Assembly (NCBI RefSeq): GCF_003391095.1
Contig: NZ_CP031447.1
Coordinates: 496,001 to 560,000, forward strand
DNA from: Austwickia chelonae
Lineage (GTDB): Bacteria > Actinomycetota > Actinomycetes > Actinomycetales > Dermatophilaceae
Direction of reading: 5' to 3'
DNA: 64,000 bases
The notes beneath the pieces are model-generated. The model worked only from the letters and a program-made list of their open reading frames with translations. It was not told where the DNA came from and made no database searches. Of the stretch, positions 41,780 through 51,136 are shown piece after piece; position 1 is the stretch's first letter; the number at the start of each line of letters is the position of its first letter. Both the position numbers and the translations under genes were made by a program.

Positions 41780-42889
41780 ATGTGGGCTCGAAAGAATCGT
41801 GCGACCAGGCGCACCACATCATCAGTCGTGCTGGCTGTCGTCGGAGCATTCGTCGTCACCACCGCCGGATGCGGTGGCGACACACCCGCTGCGACAAGCT
41901 CCGGCACCTCCAGCCCATCCCCGGTGGTCTCAGCGCCGACGGTCTCCCCAGCACCGGCGCCCACTCCCGTGGACGAAATGTCCCCCCGTGGGCAAGTCGG
42001 TGACACCCGGCACCGCACCGCCAAACCAGCCCAGCACGCCCACCACGGCTCCCCCTCCTTCTTCGGGTCCGGGCGCTGCACCTCCTACGTGGTCTCCGCG
42101 AACGGCCGCGCCCTGAACTGGCACGAAATCCGCAATACCTCAGTGGGCGCACCCTTCACCCTGGGGCAGGCACCTTTCACCCCCGTTCGAGCCGCCTACA
42201 CCGGCGGTGGCGGAGACATCAGCAACCGCATCTCGGAATTCGCCGCCACCGACACGCAAGGCAAGCTGCACCTCCTGCGATCCACCGTCACCGGGGCGGC
42301 CAACGGGAGGCCAGCCTCCGCGCAGGTCACGTCCGCACTGCTCGGACACGGTTTCGCCGGGATCTCCGCCATCGGCGGCCGCACCTGGATGCCGAGCAAC
42401 GGCCGAGGCGAGATCTATGTGATCGACGCTGCCGGTCGGCTGCAGAGATACCTCGTTCAAGGAACCCCGGAAGCGCCCCGGCTCTCCCCGCCGGTCACCC
42501 TCGCCAGCGGATTGACCGGAGTCACCGCACTCAAGGTCGACACCCTCCACCTGAACGGCGTCGCTGCCGCCGACCCGGATGCCACCAGAGTCCTCTTCAC
42601 TCAAGGTTCCACCCTGAAACAGGTGATCATTCGCGCCGACGGGCGCTCCTACACACCCATGAACCTGATCCGACCGCTGCCACCACTCAACCAGGCCACC
42701 GCGCTGAGCCGGATGACCTGCATCGGCAACGATGGACGGGTGAACAACCACGGCGGAATCGTCGTACACCGACCAACAGGAGCCGCAACGATCCTCGGCG
42801 GCACCTACGGCGTCAACATCCCCGTCCCCACAGGTCTCAGGCCGGTAGGAGTCGCCACCAGCGCTGTCCCCGGGCTGCTCATGGGGTGA
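41780..42889 (+). CDS. Uncharacterised lipoprotein
   Basis: A 369-residue protein with a lipoprotein signal (RRTTSSVVLAVVGAFVVTTAGC, Cys at about residue 31), a Pro/Ser/Thr linker, then a ~280-residue domain. That domain has spaced repeats of the kind GRTWMPSNGRGEIYVID and AATDTQGKLHLLRSTV, suggesting beta-propeller-like blades, perhaps tachylectin-like. I recognise no named family. GGGGAG lies 8-10 bases before the ATG. The 3' end overlaps the convergent MFS gene by 11 bases. Confidence 0.65.
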   Translation: MWARKNRATRRTTSSVVLAVVGAFVVTTAGCGGDTPAATSSGTSSPSPVVSAPTVSPAPAPTPVDEMSPRGQVGDTRHRTAKPAQHAHHGSPSFFGSGRCTSYVVSANGRALNWHEIRNTSVGAPFTLGQAPFTPVRAAYTGGGGDISNRISEFAATDTQGKLHLLRSTVTGAANGRPASAQVTSALLGHGFAGISAIGGRTWMPSNGRGEIYVIDAAGRLQRYLVQGTPEAPRLSPPVTLASGLTGVTALKVDTLHLNGVAAADPDATRVLFTQGSTLKQVIIRADGRSYTPMNLIRPLPPLNQATALSRMTCIGNDGRVNNHGGIVVHRPTGAATILGGTYGVNIPVPTGLRPVGVATSAVPGLLMG

Positions 42890-44117
42890 CCGGCGTCATG
42901 GGCTCATGAGGAGCGCGCTGCCGACGCGGCAGGAAGGACGCGAAGACCACCCCGCAGGCGAAAGCCAACCCGGACACGGCCCAGATTCCTACTGTCAAGG
43001 AGAAGATCGCCGTCGACGCGGCCACCACCGCAGGACCGCCCACCGCTCCCAGGTCGCCCAGGAAACGACAGACCCCGAGGAACTGGGGACGGCCGCGATC
43101 CGGCGAACCATCCGCCGAAATCGTCATGACGATCCCTGAACCCAGCCCATTGCCCACCGCGACCAGCCCCGCCACCGCCAACAGCGGCAGGAGCCCATCG
43201 GTCAATGGCAACAAGGCGAAAGCCAGGGTCATCACCGCAGTCATCGGTATGGCTGCCGCCCGGCGGCCGTAGCGGTCCATCACCCATCCGCCGGGGTAGA
43301 ACAGCATCGTGTCCACAGCCCAGGAGAACGCCACCACCAAGGACACCTGCGTGTCCGCAAGCCCCAGATGATGCCCCCACAACGGCAGCACCGACTGACG
43401 AGTACTGCGCACCGCGGAGAGCAGAAGGATGCCTACCCCCAATGTGGCGTAGAACCGACGATGATTACGCACCACATCGGCGATGCGGACCTGGCCGACC
43501 GTTCCGCCCTTGCCCTGGACTTCCGCCGTGCCCGCCGTGCCCGCCGTGGCAAGGCCGGTCGGCAAGGGCGGCAGCAACCAGGACAGCGCAGCAGTGATCA
43601 CCATCGTGACCGTCGCCAACGCGAACACCGCAGGCCGCCCGGCCACCCCCAAGAGCCCGGCCCCGCTCAACGGCCCGAGGAACATCCCCACCCGCATCAC
43701 CCCGCCCAAGGTCGACAGGGCACGCGCCCGGTGGCTCACCGGGACGGCCTCCGTCAGATAGGTCTGCCGGGCCAGGGCGAAGACGACCATCCCCGTGCCG
43801 AGCAGGAAGACCAGGACGACCAAGGCCCACAGCTGGGAAATCTGGACCATCAACGCAAGAACCAGGGCGCTGAACAGCGCTGACGTCGTCATCGCACCCC
43901 GCTCGCCGACCCTGGCGGTGAATACCGAGGCCGGAAGGGACGCGCTCAACGCCCCGATCATCTCCAGGGTCAGCACCAGTGCGGCCTGCGCCGGAGACGC
44001 ACCCAGGTCCAAGGCCACCAGAGGGAGCAACGGAGCGATCGCGCCGATCCCGACACCGCTGAGCGCCACCGGTGCGTACACGGTGAGCGCGAGATGTCGC
44101 GCTGAAGGGCCGTCCAC
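42879..44117 (-). CDS. MFS transporter
   Basis: A 412-residue, 12-helix transporter. PAQAALVLTLEMIGALSASLPA and RVGERGAMTTSAL give the loop 2-3 region, and WVMDRYGRRAAAIPM is the corresponding motif of the second half. It is probably a drug or metabolite exporter. The GTG at 44117 starts the conserved part (DGPSARHLALTVYAPVALS). TATTCT lies 6 bases upstream, so the message may be leaderless. A longer frame to 44252 is open but looks non-coding. Confidence 0.82.
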   Translation of the reverse strand: MDGPSARHLALTVYAPVALSGVGIGAIAPLLPLVALDLGASPAQAALVLTLEMIGALSASLPASVFTARVGERGAMTTSALFSALVLALMVQISQLWALVVLVFLLGTGMVVFALARQTYLTEAVPVSHRARALSTLGGVMRVGMFLGPLSGAGLLGVAGRPAVFALATVTMVITAALSWLLPPLPTGLATAGTAGTAEVQGKGGTVGQVRIADVVRNHRRFYATLGVGILLLSAVRSTRQSVLPLWGHHLGLADTQVSLVVAFSWAVDTMLFYPGGWVMDRYGRRAAAIPMTAVMTLAFALLPLTDGLLPLLAVAGLVAVGNGLGSGIVMTISADGSPDRGRPQFLGVCRFLGDLGAVGGPAVVAASTAIFSLTVGIWAVSGLAFACGVVFASFLPRRQRAPHEPMTPVTP

Positions 44118-44253
44118 CCTGGAAGAATAGGGCGGCGGTGGGTCACCGGGCGGCAATGACGCCCACCGGCCGCCACCGTGATCGCAGCCGGACGTCGACG
44201 GCGGAACCCCGGAAAGGACCCGCGTCGACGCCAACGAGAGGACGAAGAACACG

Positions 44254-44937
44254 ATGATCGGCGAACAGCCCGTCGAGAGCCTGATCAGTCAGGACGAGGC
44301 CTGGCCGCTGGTGCAGGAGTGGGCGGCGGCACGCGGGGCGCGCATCCTCCCCGGTGAGGCAGCAGAGCGTGCCGAAACTTTGCGGGCTTTGCAGGTCACC
44401 ACGCATTCGGTCCTGGGTTCCCTGGCGTACCACTGTGGGGGAATCGTCGTCGACGACGGCTGGCTTCGTCTTCTTGGCGGCGGGCAGCCTGCCGGCGAGG
44501 AGCCGGGGCTGCCCAGTCTGGCCGAGATGAACGGGCTCGGAGAGCGCGGCCAGGACGCTGTCGCGCCGGGCCTGCTGGTGGTCGCCTACGACGTTCTGGG
44601 TGGTCTCTTCGGCGTGAACGCCGGTGCACTGCCTGCCGCGCAGGGTGAGATCGCCTATTTCGGTCCGGACACCTTGGAGTGGGTTCCCCTGGAAGCCGGT
44701 CATGCCACCTTCGTCGAGTGGGCGTTGACCACCGGTCTGGACGACTTCGCCGGTCATCTGCGGTGGCGGGGCTGGGCGGACGAGGTGCGCAGGCTGACCC
44801 TCGACCAGGGGATGACCGCCTACCCGCCGCCGTGGAGCCACGAAGGCCGCGACCTGGGGGCGGCGCGGCGAGCCCCAGCGCCCATCGTCTCCATCTGGGC
44901 TTCCCAAGCCACGGCCGCGAAAGGCCTCGCCGACTGA
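44254..44937 (+). CDS. DUF2625 family protein
   Basis: A 227-residue soluble protein. EAWPLVQEWAAA, ALQVTTHSVLGSLAYHCGGIVVDDGWLRLLGGG and FGPDTLEWVPLEAGHATFVEW are the segments typical of DUF2625. Function unknown. It is divergent from the MFS gene and ends just before a long terminator. Confidence 0.85.
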   Translation: MIGEQPVESLISQDEAWPLVQEWAAARGARILPGEAAERAETLRALQVTTHSVLGSLAYHCGGIVVDDGWLRLLGGGQPAGEEPGLPSLAEMNGLGERGQDAVAPGLLVVAYDVLGGLFGVNAGALPAAQGEIAYFGPDTLEWVPLEAGHATFVEWALTTGLDDFAGHLRWRGWADEVRRLTLDQGMTAYPPPWSHEGRDLGAARRAPAPIVSIWASQATAAKGLAD

Positions 44938-44950
44938 CCCTCCCCTGAAC

Positions 44951-44992
44951 AACCGGGACCTGGGCACCATAGTCGGTGCCCAGGTCCCGGTT
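44951..44992. terminator. Bidirectional terminator; second copy of a repeated hairpin
   Basis: An 18-base perfect stem: AACCGGGACCTGGGCACC (44951-44968) and GGTGCCCAGGTCCCGGTT (44975-44992), with a 6-base loop. It separates convergent genes. Its right arm is identical to that at 31577-31594. Confidence 0.8.
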
Positions 44993-45003
44993 GAGGGGGT
45001 TCG

Positions 45004-48000
45004 TCAGGGCAGGACGATCAGAGGAACGGCCCGGGTGTACTGGATGCGGCCGGCCCACACCAGCTTCACCAGGACCCACCAGTTGCCCGGTCGGACGTCG
45101 GTGTCGGCCTGGACGTCGAAGCGGATCGTCTGGCTTTGACCGGCTTCGACCTCCAGGGCCTGCACCGTCGGGCCGACAATGCCCCACGTGCCCCACGGGC
45201 TCACCGGGATCGCCTCACCACAGATCGCGGTGCGCAGATCGTTGCGGACGGTGACCTCGATCGACGTGCGGGTACCTGCGCGGAGCACGACCTGCTCGGT
45301 CACGCCGGTGACCGTCAGCCCGGTGCTCCGGGCCGTCGTCCGGGGAAGCCCACCGATCTGGATCTGATGGTCGACCTCGACCCCCGGCGTCGGGGGCAGG
45401 ATGTCTCCGGGGTCGCCGACCACGACGGTCAGTACGTCCTCGACGAGGTCCTCCCCGATCCGGGTTCGTACGCCGATCAGATAGGTCCCCTCCGGGGTGC
45501 CCTTCGGAACGACCACCTCGCACGGTACGAAGAGATGACCACCGGGAGACAGATCGAAGGAGTGCCCGGCCGCAGTGCACGACCACCCCTCAGGTGCGTC
45601 GATTTCCACAGCGGAGGACACCGAAGCGTCGACCGACTGACTCGACAGCCGGACCTGTGTCTCGGCGCGGCCCTCGTCGTCGACCCGCAGCACTGTCGGT
45701 GAACAGGTCAGACTCACCGGCAGATAGCCCATCGGAGCTGGGCCGCGGTTGTGCAGCCAATACCGGGAGTAGACGGGCTGGACAGGTTCGCATGCCGGCC
45801 CGAGCAGGTCACCCTGCGGGTCGCCCACACCGGAGGGGACAGCCACGACCGTTCGGATCTGCGAACCGTTCATCGCCAATTCCAGTGAACGCGAAGAAGT
45901 ATCGACCTGCAGCTCAGGGATCCCGGGCAAGGGGTCCTCGTGCAGGTCCGCCTCGACGGCCTCGACCCATCCCAGATCGGAGGTGACCGTCGCAGTCACC
46001 GGCATGCCGGACAAGGCTGACAGCCGGACAGTGACTCCGTCACGGGCCCGGGGGAGCTGGGCGGATCCACGAGCGATCGGGTTGCCCTGTGGCTTCACCG
46101 TCTGGAGGTGGACCGACCCCTCCGGCGCCACGGAGAGGAAGACATGTCGTGGCGGGATCCGACCGTCGTGCGGGGCCTCTTCGCGGGCGGTCAACGGTGC
46201 TGAGCGTTCCTGCCCGCGGTGGGCCAGCCGACCGGCCCGCCAGTCACCAGGCCCGGCGAACAAGCTGTAGTCGAATTCGTGGGTCCAGTGCTGTAGTTGG
46301 AAAGCTGAGCCGTCAGGGTGGCGGCGTACCGGCGGGTCCAGCCAGATGCCGGACGGCCAGCCGGTGCAGGAACGCATCAAGGACAGGTGCAGGCCGCCGT
46401 CGGGAGAGACCGCGAAGCTGGGCAGACCGTAGGAGGAGATCGCGACGGTGTAGTCGTCGGCGAACCGGGTCGGTCCGGCGTCCACACAGCGGGCTTCCAT
46501 CCGGGCTCCGGTGGACAGCTCCTCGACGAGTTCAGCCACCACCGCCGACAGCGCTTCGGGGGAATCCCCGGCAGCGTCGACGACCAACACCGGAAGGGCA
46601 CGGATTCCGCGGAGGTCGGCGTGGGGCACCCAGGTCTCTTCGACAGAGCGCTCCGAGGGGACGAAGACCCGGGCCTGGCCACACTCGTCGATCTGACGGG
46701 TCAGCTCAGCTGCCTCCGGGCTGCTCTCCAGGATCTCCCTCGCCAGCGGGTTGCGCTCCGGGCCGCCCAGGACGATCCGCACGTCCGGCAGGTTCGAGTC
46801 GGCGTGCGACCATCCGTAACGGTTGCCCGTGGCGACGCCGGTCGTCGCGGTGACGCCGACTCGGGCCAGCGCGACCACGAGGTCCCTGGCCAGAGGAGAA
46901 GCCTGGTCGAGATCAGGGACGACCACTTCGGCCACGGCGATCGACAGATCTCCTACCGGTTTCCCCGCTGGGTCGTGTACGCCGATCCGAGCCGTCGAGC
47001 CCACACCGAAGACTGTGTGCGCGGGGTGGTCCAAGGTCCAAGGAGTCGCTGCGGTATCGGCGTCCGGGTGCGCGAAGGGGCGGCCGATCACGGCTCCGGC
47101 GACATCGCTGAACGAACGGCCTCCGGGCACATCGCAGGCGAACTTCACCCGTAGTAGTTCGTCGCTGCCTTCGAAACGGACCACGCGGGTGGTGAAGTCG
47201 ACCCTGTCCAGGCCTTGCCAGCAGGTGACGATCTGTTCGTAGCGGACCGATCCCACCTGCCCGGTGGCGATGAGCCGTTCCCCGACCGGACAACGCTCGA
47301 CCCGCACCTGAGCCGGGTTCTCCGCGCTGGAGACGACCTTTCCCTTGGGGAGGAGATGCCAGGGGCCTTCTCCGAAGTCGGGGTGGGCCTCGTATTCGGC
47401 GGCCAGCCGCAACTCGGCACCCAGGGCGCCGTCCTGCAGTAGCTCTCGTCCGCTGCGCAGATCGACGATGCTGCTCAGCGCGCCACCGCGTGTCGGATCG
47501 GCGACCACGCGGAAGATCTCCGAGGAGATGGTGTGCTCGGTGTCTTCCGAGGTGCCTTCGCACGGAGACTCCCAATGAGGAAGGGGCGCCGCTGCGGTCA
47601 TGACTCGCCAGGTGCGATGGCCGATGCCGGGCACGTCCTGGGCGACGAAGGCGATCGAGACCGTCGCGGGTCCGTCGCCGTCCGCACCCGTCCCCTGGGA
47701 TTCGACGACGAAGGGCACCTCGGCGCCGTCGTCGTCGACCAGCCGCAGTCCGGAGCCCTCGGGCCAGGGCACTGACATCCGGGCGACATCGGTCCGAGTG
47801 TGTGCCAACGTGTTCACCACGACGACGGCGCGGCCTTCGCCGCGGGTGTCGACGGCGCCGAGCAGGGCCCGCAAGGACGCTTCTCGGACATCGGCGGCCA
47901 GGTCGTGGGCTTCACGCCACCCGTGGACGAGATCGAGGTAGACCTGGTCGGATTCGCTGCCGGTGATCGCATCGTGGTGCGAGCCGTAGGCGAGCAGCCG

Positions 48001-49413
48001 CCACACCTTGTCCATCGCGGCGTGCGGGAACTGGCCCAGCCCGTGGAGTTCGGCGAAGGTCGCCAGTTTCTCGGCGTCGGTCGCCGCGACCTCCACCGCG
48101 CGTTGGGCCTGCTTGGTGTCGATGTACGAGACGTCCTTACCCGTGTAGATCGGGTTCATGTCCCGGGACTGCGGGCTGGGGGTGACCCCTCGCGCGTCGA
48201 GTTCGTCCTGGACCGCGGCGAAGAAGTCCCGGGGGAGGGCACACACGAAACGTGGCGAGACATAACGGGCGTTCCAGTCGCGGTGGATCTGGGTGACCCA
48301 CTTGTTCGGCGGGGTGTAGTCGGTGCCGACCGGCAGCATGGTGTTCTTGCTGGAGGCCACCGAGGCCAGCTCCAGGAAGAGCCGGTAACACTCGTCCTCG
48401 GCTTCCTGGAGGTCCTTGGAGGAGTCCATCCACCAGCCGGCGGAGTAGTGGGCCGGCATGTAGTGGGTGGTCACGCCGTTCCCGCTGGGGGAGATCCACT
48501 CGAACTCGGCGGGGAACTGCATATTGCGGATGTCGCCGTCGTCGCTCTTCCACCCGGTCGACATCGGACCCCACTGGTGGTGCGGGCCCCGTGCCCAGGC
48601 GGTGCTGGTGAGCCCGGCGTCGGCGACGAGTCCGGGGAACTGGGGGTCGTGGCCGAAGACGTCCAGTTGCCAGGCCGTGCTGGGGTTCGCCTCCATGATG
48701 TCGCGTTGGTAGCCCATGCCGTGGACGAAGTTGCGGATCGTCGTCTCCGAGCAGATCAGGTTGGTGCTGGGCTCGTTGTACGTACCGCCCATGATCTCCA
48801 GGCGGCCTTCGGCGACGAGTTGTCTTACGGTCTCGCGTTCTTCGGGGCAGGTATCCCAGAAGGGCTTGAGGTAGTCGACCTCGGCGAGGACGAAGGAGTA
48901 GTCCGGGTCGACCCGGGCCTTCTCCAGGTGCATCTTCACCAGGGCGATGCCGTTGTGGTCCCATATGCGCCGGGTCGAGCCGTCGTTGCCGGGCAGTTCG
49001 CCGCGGTCGGTGTACGCCGCCTGGGTGTTCCACCACACCGGGTCGTAGTGGAAGTGGTTGATCAGGAACATGGTCCACCCGGTTTCGGCGACTTCCAGCT
49101 CGGTCGTCACCGATGACTGGTCGGGGTCGTATCCGGAGGCGGTTTCGTCGACCTCCAGGGTCACGGTGATCGGGACACGTTCCTTGACCTCGTGTCGGGA
49201 GTCGATCTCGACCGGGATCTCGAGTCGCGGCCCGTCTCCCGGGGCGATCTCGACCGACCCGGTGACGCCGTCCCCGACGACCTGCACCCGAGCTGCGGCA
49301 GGGGCCGGAGCATCGAGTTCGGCCTGGACGACCTGGGCCGGTCCGTCCGGGGTGCTGACGAAGCACCAGGTGGAACGCGCAGAGGCGAGAGCAACAGCAG
49401 TCATCTGAATCAT
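45004..49413 (-). CDS. GH38 alpha-mannosidase, large, with C-terminal NEW3-type domain
   Basis: A 1469-residue glycosidase. The catalytic domain shows FLINHFHYDPVWW (Zn-binding His and Asp) and AWQLDVFGHDPQFP, whose Asp (about residue 251) is the expected nucleophile. A large beta-sandwich region follows, and the last ~250 residues carry Ig/NEW3-like modules (APEGWSCTAAGHSFDLSPGG; PKGTPEGTYLIGVRT). It is longer than most bacterial GH38 enzymes. There is no signal peptide, so it should act inside the cell on imported mannosides. The ATG overlaps the stop of the upstream permease gene. Confidence 0.9.
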   Translation of the reverse strand: MIQMTAVALASARSTWCFVSTPDGPAQVVQAELDAPAPAAARVQVVGDGVTGSVEIAPGDGPRLEIPVEIDSRHEVKERVPITVTLEVDETASGYDPDQSSVTTELEVAETGWTMFLINHFHYDPVWWNTQAAYTDRGELPGNDGSTRRIWDHNGIALVKMHLEKARVDPDYSFVLAEVDYLKPFWDTCPEERETVRQLVAEGRLEIMGGTYNEPSTNLICSETTIRNFVHGMGYQRDIMEANPSTAWQLDVFGHDPQFPGLVADAGLTSTAWARGPHHQWGPMSTGWKSDDGDIRNMQFPAEFEWISPSGNGVTTHYMPAHYSAGWWMDSSKDLQEAEDECYRLFLELASVASSKNTMLPVGTDYTPPNKWVTQIHRDWNARYVSPRFVCALPRDFFAAVQDELDARGVTPSPQSRDMNPIYTGKDVSYIDTKQAQRAVEVAATDAEKLATFAELHGLGQFPHAAMDKVWRLLAYGSHHDAITGSESDQVYLDLVHGWREAHDLAADVREASLRALLGAVDTRGEGRAVVVVNTLAHTRTDVARMSVPWPEGSGLRLVDDDGAEVPFVVESQGTGADGDGPATVSIAFVAQDVPGIGHRTWRVMTAAAPLPHWESPCEGTSEDTEHTISSEIFRVVADPTRGGALSSIVDLRSGRELLQDGALGAELRLAAEYEAHPDFGEGPWHLLPKGKVVSSAENPAQVRVERCPVGERLIATGQVGSVRYEQIVTCWQGLDRVDFTTRVVRFEGSDELLRVKFACDVPGGRSFSDVAGAVIGRPFAHPDADTAATPWTLDHPAHTVFGVGSTARIGVHDPAGKPVGDLSIAVAEVVVPDLDQASPLARDLVVALARVGVTATTGVATGNRYGWSHADSNLPDVRIVLGGPERNPLAREILESSPEAAELTRQIDECGQARVFVPSERSVEETWVPHADLRGIRALPVLVVDAAGDSPEALSAVVAELVEELSTGARMEARCVDAGPTRFADDYTVAISSYGLPSFAVSPDGGLHLSLMRSCTGWPSGIWLDPPVRRHPDGSAFQLQHWTHEFDYSLFAGPGDWRAGRLAHRGQERSAPLTAREEAPHDGRIPPRHVFLSVAPEGSVHLQTVKPQGNPIARGSAQLPRARDGVTVRLSALSGMPVTATVTSDLGWVEAVEADLHEDPLPGIPELQVDTSSRSLELAMNGSQIRTVVAVPSGVGDPQGDLLGPACEPVQPVYSRYWLHNRGPAPMGYLPVSLTCSPTVLRVDDEGRAETQVRLSSQSVDASVSSAVEIDAPEGWSCTAAGHSFDLSPGGHLFVPCEVVVPKGTPEGTYLIGVRTRIGEDLVEDVLTVVVGDPGDILPPTPGVEVDHQIQIGGLPRTTARSTGLTVTGVTEQVVLRAGTRTSIEVTVRNDLRTAICGEAIPVSPWGTWGIVGPTVQALEVEAGQSQTIRFDVQADTDVRPGNWWVLVKLVWAGRIQYTRAVPLIVLP

Positions 49414-50246
49414 CCCTTTACAGCGCCCTCCGAGACGCCCTTGAAGAAGAAACGGTGCAGAGCGGCGAAGAAGAGGACGATCGGGATCAACGCGATCATC
49501 GTTCCTGCGGCGATGAGCCGGGGGTCGTTGACGAAGGTGCCTTTCAGGTGGGCGAGCCCGACGGTCAGGGTCATCATGGACGGGTCTTGGAGCACCAGCA
49601 GCGGCCAGAGGAAGTCGTCCCAGGCGCCGATGAAGCTGAAGATGGCGATGATCGAAATCGTCCCGGTCACATTCGGAATGCCGACGTAGAGCAGCCGTTG
49701 CCAGACGTTCGCCCCGTCGACGACGGCGGCCTGGTCGAGTTCGACGGGGATCTGGTCGAAGGCGTTGTACATGAGTAGGACGTTGATCGCGCCGATCAGC
49801 CCGGGTAGCGCGACGCCGTGGAGCGTGTTGGTCAGACCCATCGTGTTGATCAGCTGGAACTGGCTCATGATCGTGGCCTCACCGGGCAGGATCAGCGTCG
49901 ACAGGAAGAGCCACAGCACGATCTTCTGCCCGCGGAACTGCAACCGGGAGAGTGCATACCCGGCAAGAGTGCAGCCGACGACATTGCCGACCACGACCAT
50001 CACGGCGATGACCAGGGAATTGCCGATGTAGGACCACACCGGGATCACGTTGGCGACCCCGATGTAGTTCTCGAGGGTCGGCTGTTCGGGCAGGAGACTC
50101 GGCCGGGCCGTGTTCACATTTTCGTACTTGCTTTTCAACGACGTGGACAGCTGGTAGAGCATCGGCCCCAGCGAGATGATGGCGAGGAATGCCAACAAGG
50201 TGTAGCGCCAAATGTATTCGCTTGCTTTGATCCGGCCGTTCATCAC
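49410..50246 (-). CDS. Sugar ABC transporter permease (MalG type)
   Basis: A 278-residue permease with six helices. The EAA-type loop VVDGANVWQRLLYVGIPNVTG contacts an ATPase. NTLHGVALPGLIGAINVLLMYNAF is typical of CUT1 MalG proteins. It overlaps the genes on both sides by 4 bases. No sugar ATPase gene is in the locus, so a shared MsiK-type ATPase is likely used, as is known for actinobacterial CUT1 systems. Confidence 0.9.
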   Translation of the reverse strand: MMNGRIKASEYIWRYTLLAFLAIISLGPMLYQLSTSLKSKYENVNTARPSLLPEQPTLENYIGVANVIPVWSYIGNSLVIAVMVVVGNVVGCTLAGYALSRLQFRGQKIVLWLFLSTLILPGEATIMSQFQLINTMGLTNTLHGVALPGLIGAINVLLMYNAFDQIPVELDQAAVVDGANVWQRLLYVGIPNVTGTISIIAIFSFIGAWDDFLWPLLVLQDPSMMTLTVGLAHLKGTFVNDPRLIAAGTMIALIPIVLFFAALHRFFFKGVSEGAVKG

Positions 50247-51109
50247 TTCTCCCGCATCCGTGCCAGGACGAGCAACGGTCCCAGGCAGATGAAGAAGAGC
50301 AGCACGGACAAGGCGCAGGCGTAACCGAGATGTCCCTGCATGCCTGCGCCGTTCTGCTGGATCAGCATGACCACGCTGGACGCCCGCCCGCCCGGCCCGC
50401 CCAGTCCTCCGGAGAGGATGTGCGGTTCGGTGAACACCCGCAGAGCGGACACGGTGATCATCACCGAGACCAGCAGCATGGTGGGCCGGACCCCGGGCAG
50501 GGTCACGGTGAAGAAGCGGCGGATCACCCCGGCGCCGTCAACAGCAGCCGCTTCGTACAGGGTGCGGTCGATGGCGCCCAGGTTGGCCAGGTAGATCACC
50601 ATGTACCAGCCCAGGCCCTTCCAGACGGTCAGGCTGATCGCCGAGAAGATGAGGAGCCACCGGTCCTGCAGGAAGGGCAAGGGCCCTGAGATGAGGTCGG
50701 CTGCTTTCAACAGCCCGTTGACCACGCCTCGGTCGTCGAGCAGCCACTGCCAGATCAGGGCGACCACCACGGCGGAGGCCACGACCGGGAAGTAGAAGAC
50801 CGTGCGGAAGAAACCGATGCCCGGGAGATTCTTTTGTACGAGCATCGCCAACAACAACGGCAGAATCGTCAACAGCGGAAGACAGACGACCATATAGATG
50901 ACGCTGTTGAGGATCGCATTGAGCAACTGGTCGTCGTGCAGCATTCGCTCGTAGTTGGCCAGCCCGGTGAAGTGGCCGCCGCCAAGCATTCTCACATTGG
51001 TGAAGGAGAGCACCACGGTGTTGATCGCCGGGAAGATGCTGAAGACCACCAGGAGGATCAGCGCAGGCAGGATCATCACCCATGGGGCATACCAGCGGTG
51101 AAAACGCAT
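50243..51109 (-). CDS. Sugar ABC transporter permease (MalF type)
   Basis: A 288-residue permease with six helices. The EAA loop is AAAVDGAGVIRRFFTVTLPGVRP. MILPALILLVVFSIFPAINTVVLSFTN at the start is typical of CUT1 MalF/MsmF proteins. It follows the binding-protein gene after 27 bases and overlaps the next permease gene. Confidence 0.9.
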   Translation of the reverse strand: MRFHRWYAPWVMILPALILLVVFSIFPAINTVVLSFTNVRMLGGGHFTGLANYERMLHDDQLLNAILNSVIYMVVCLPLLTILPLLLAMLVQKNLPGIGFFRTVFYFPVVASAVVVALIWQWLLDDRGVVNGLLKAADLISGPLPFLQDRWLLIFSAISLTVWKGLGWYMVIYLANLGAIDRTLYEAAAVDGAGVIRRFFTVTLPGVRPTMLLVSVMITVSALRVFTEPHILSGGLGGPGGRASSVVMLIQQNGAGMQGHLGYACALSVLLFFICLGPLLVLARMREK

Positions 51110-51136
51110 CCGTGCGTCCTTTTCTTGATTTCAGGA

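Noticed and set aside
47800-49116. 438-codon open frame antisense to GH38
   Set aside because: Val/Gly-rich shadow; GH38 motifs lie on the other strand.
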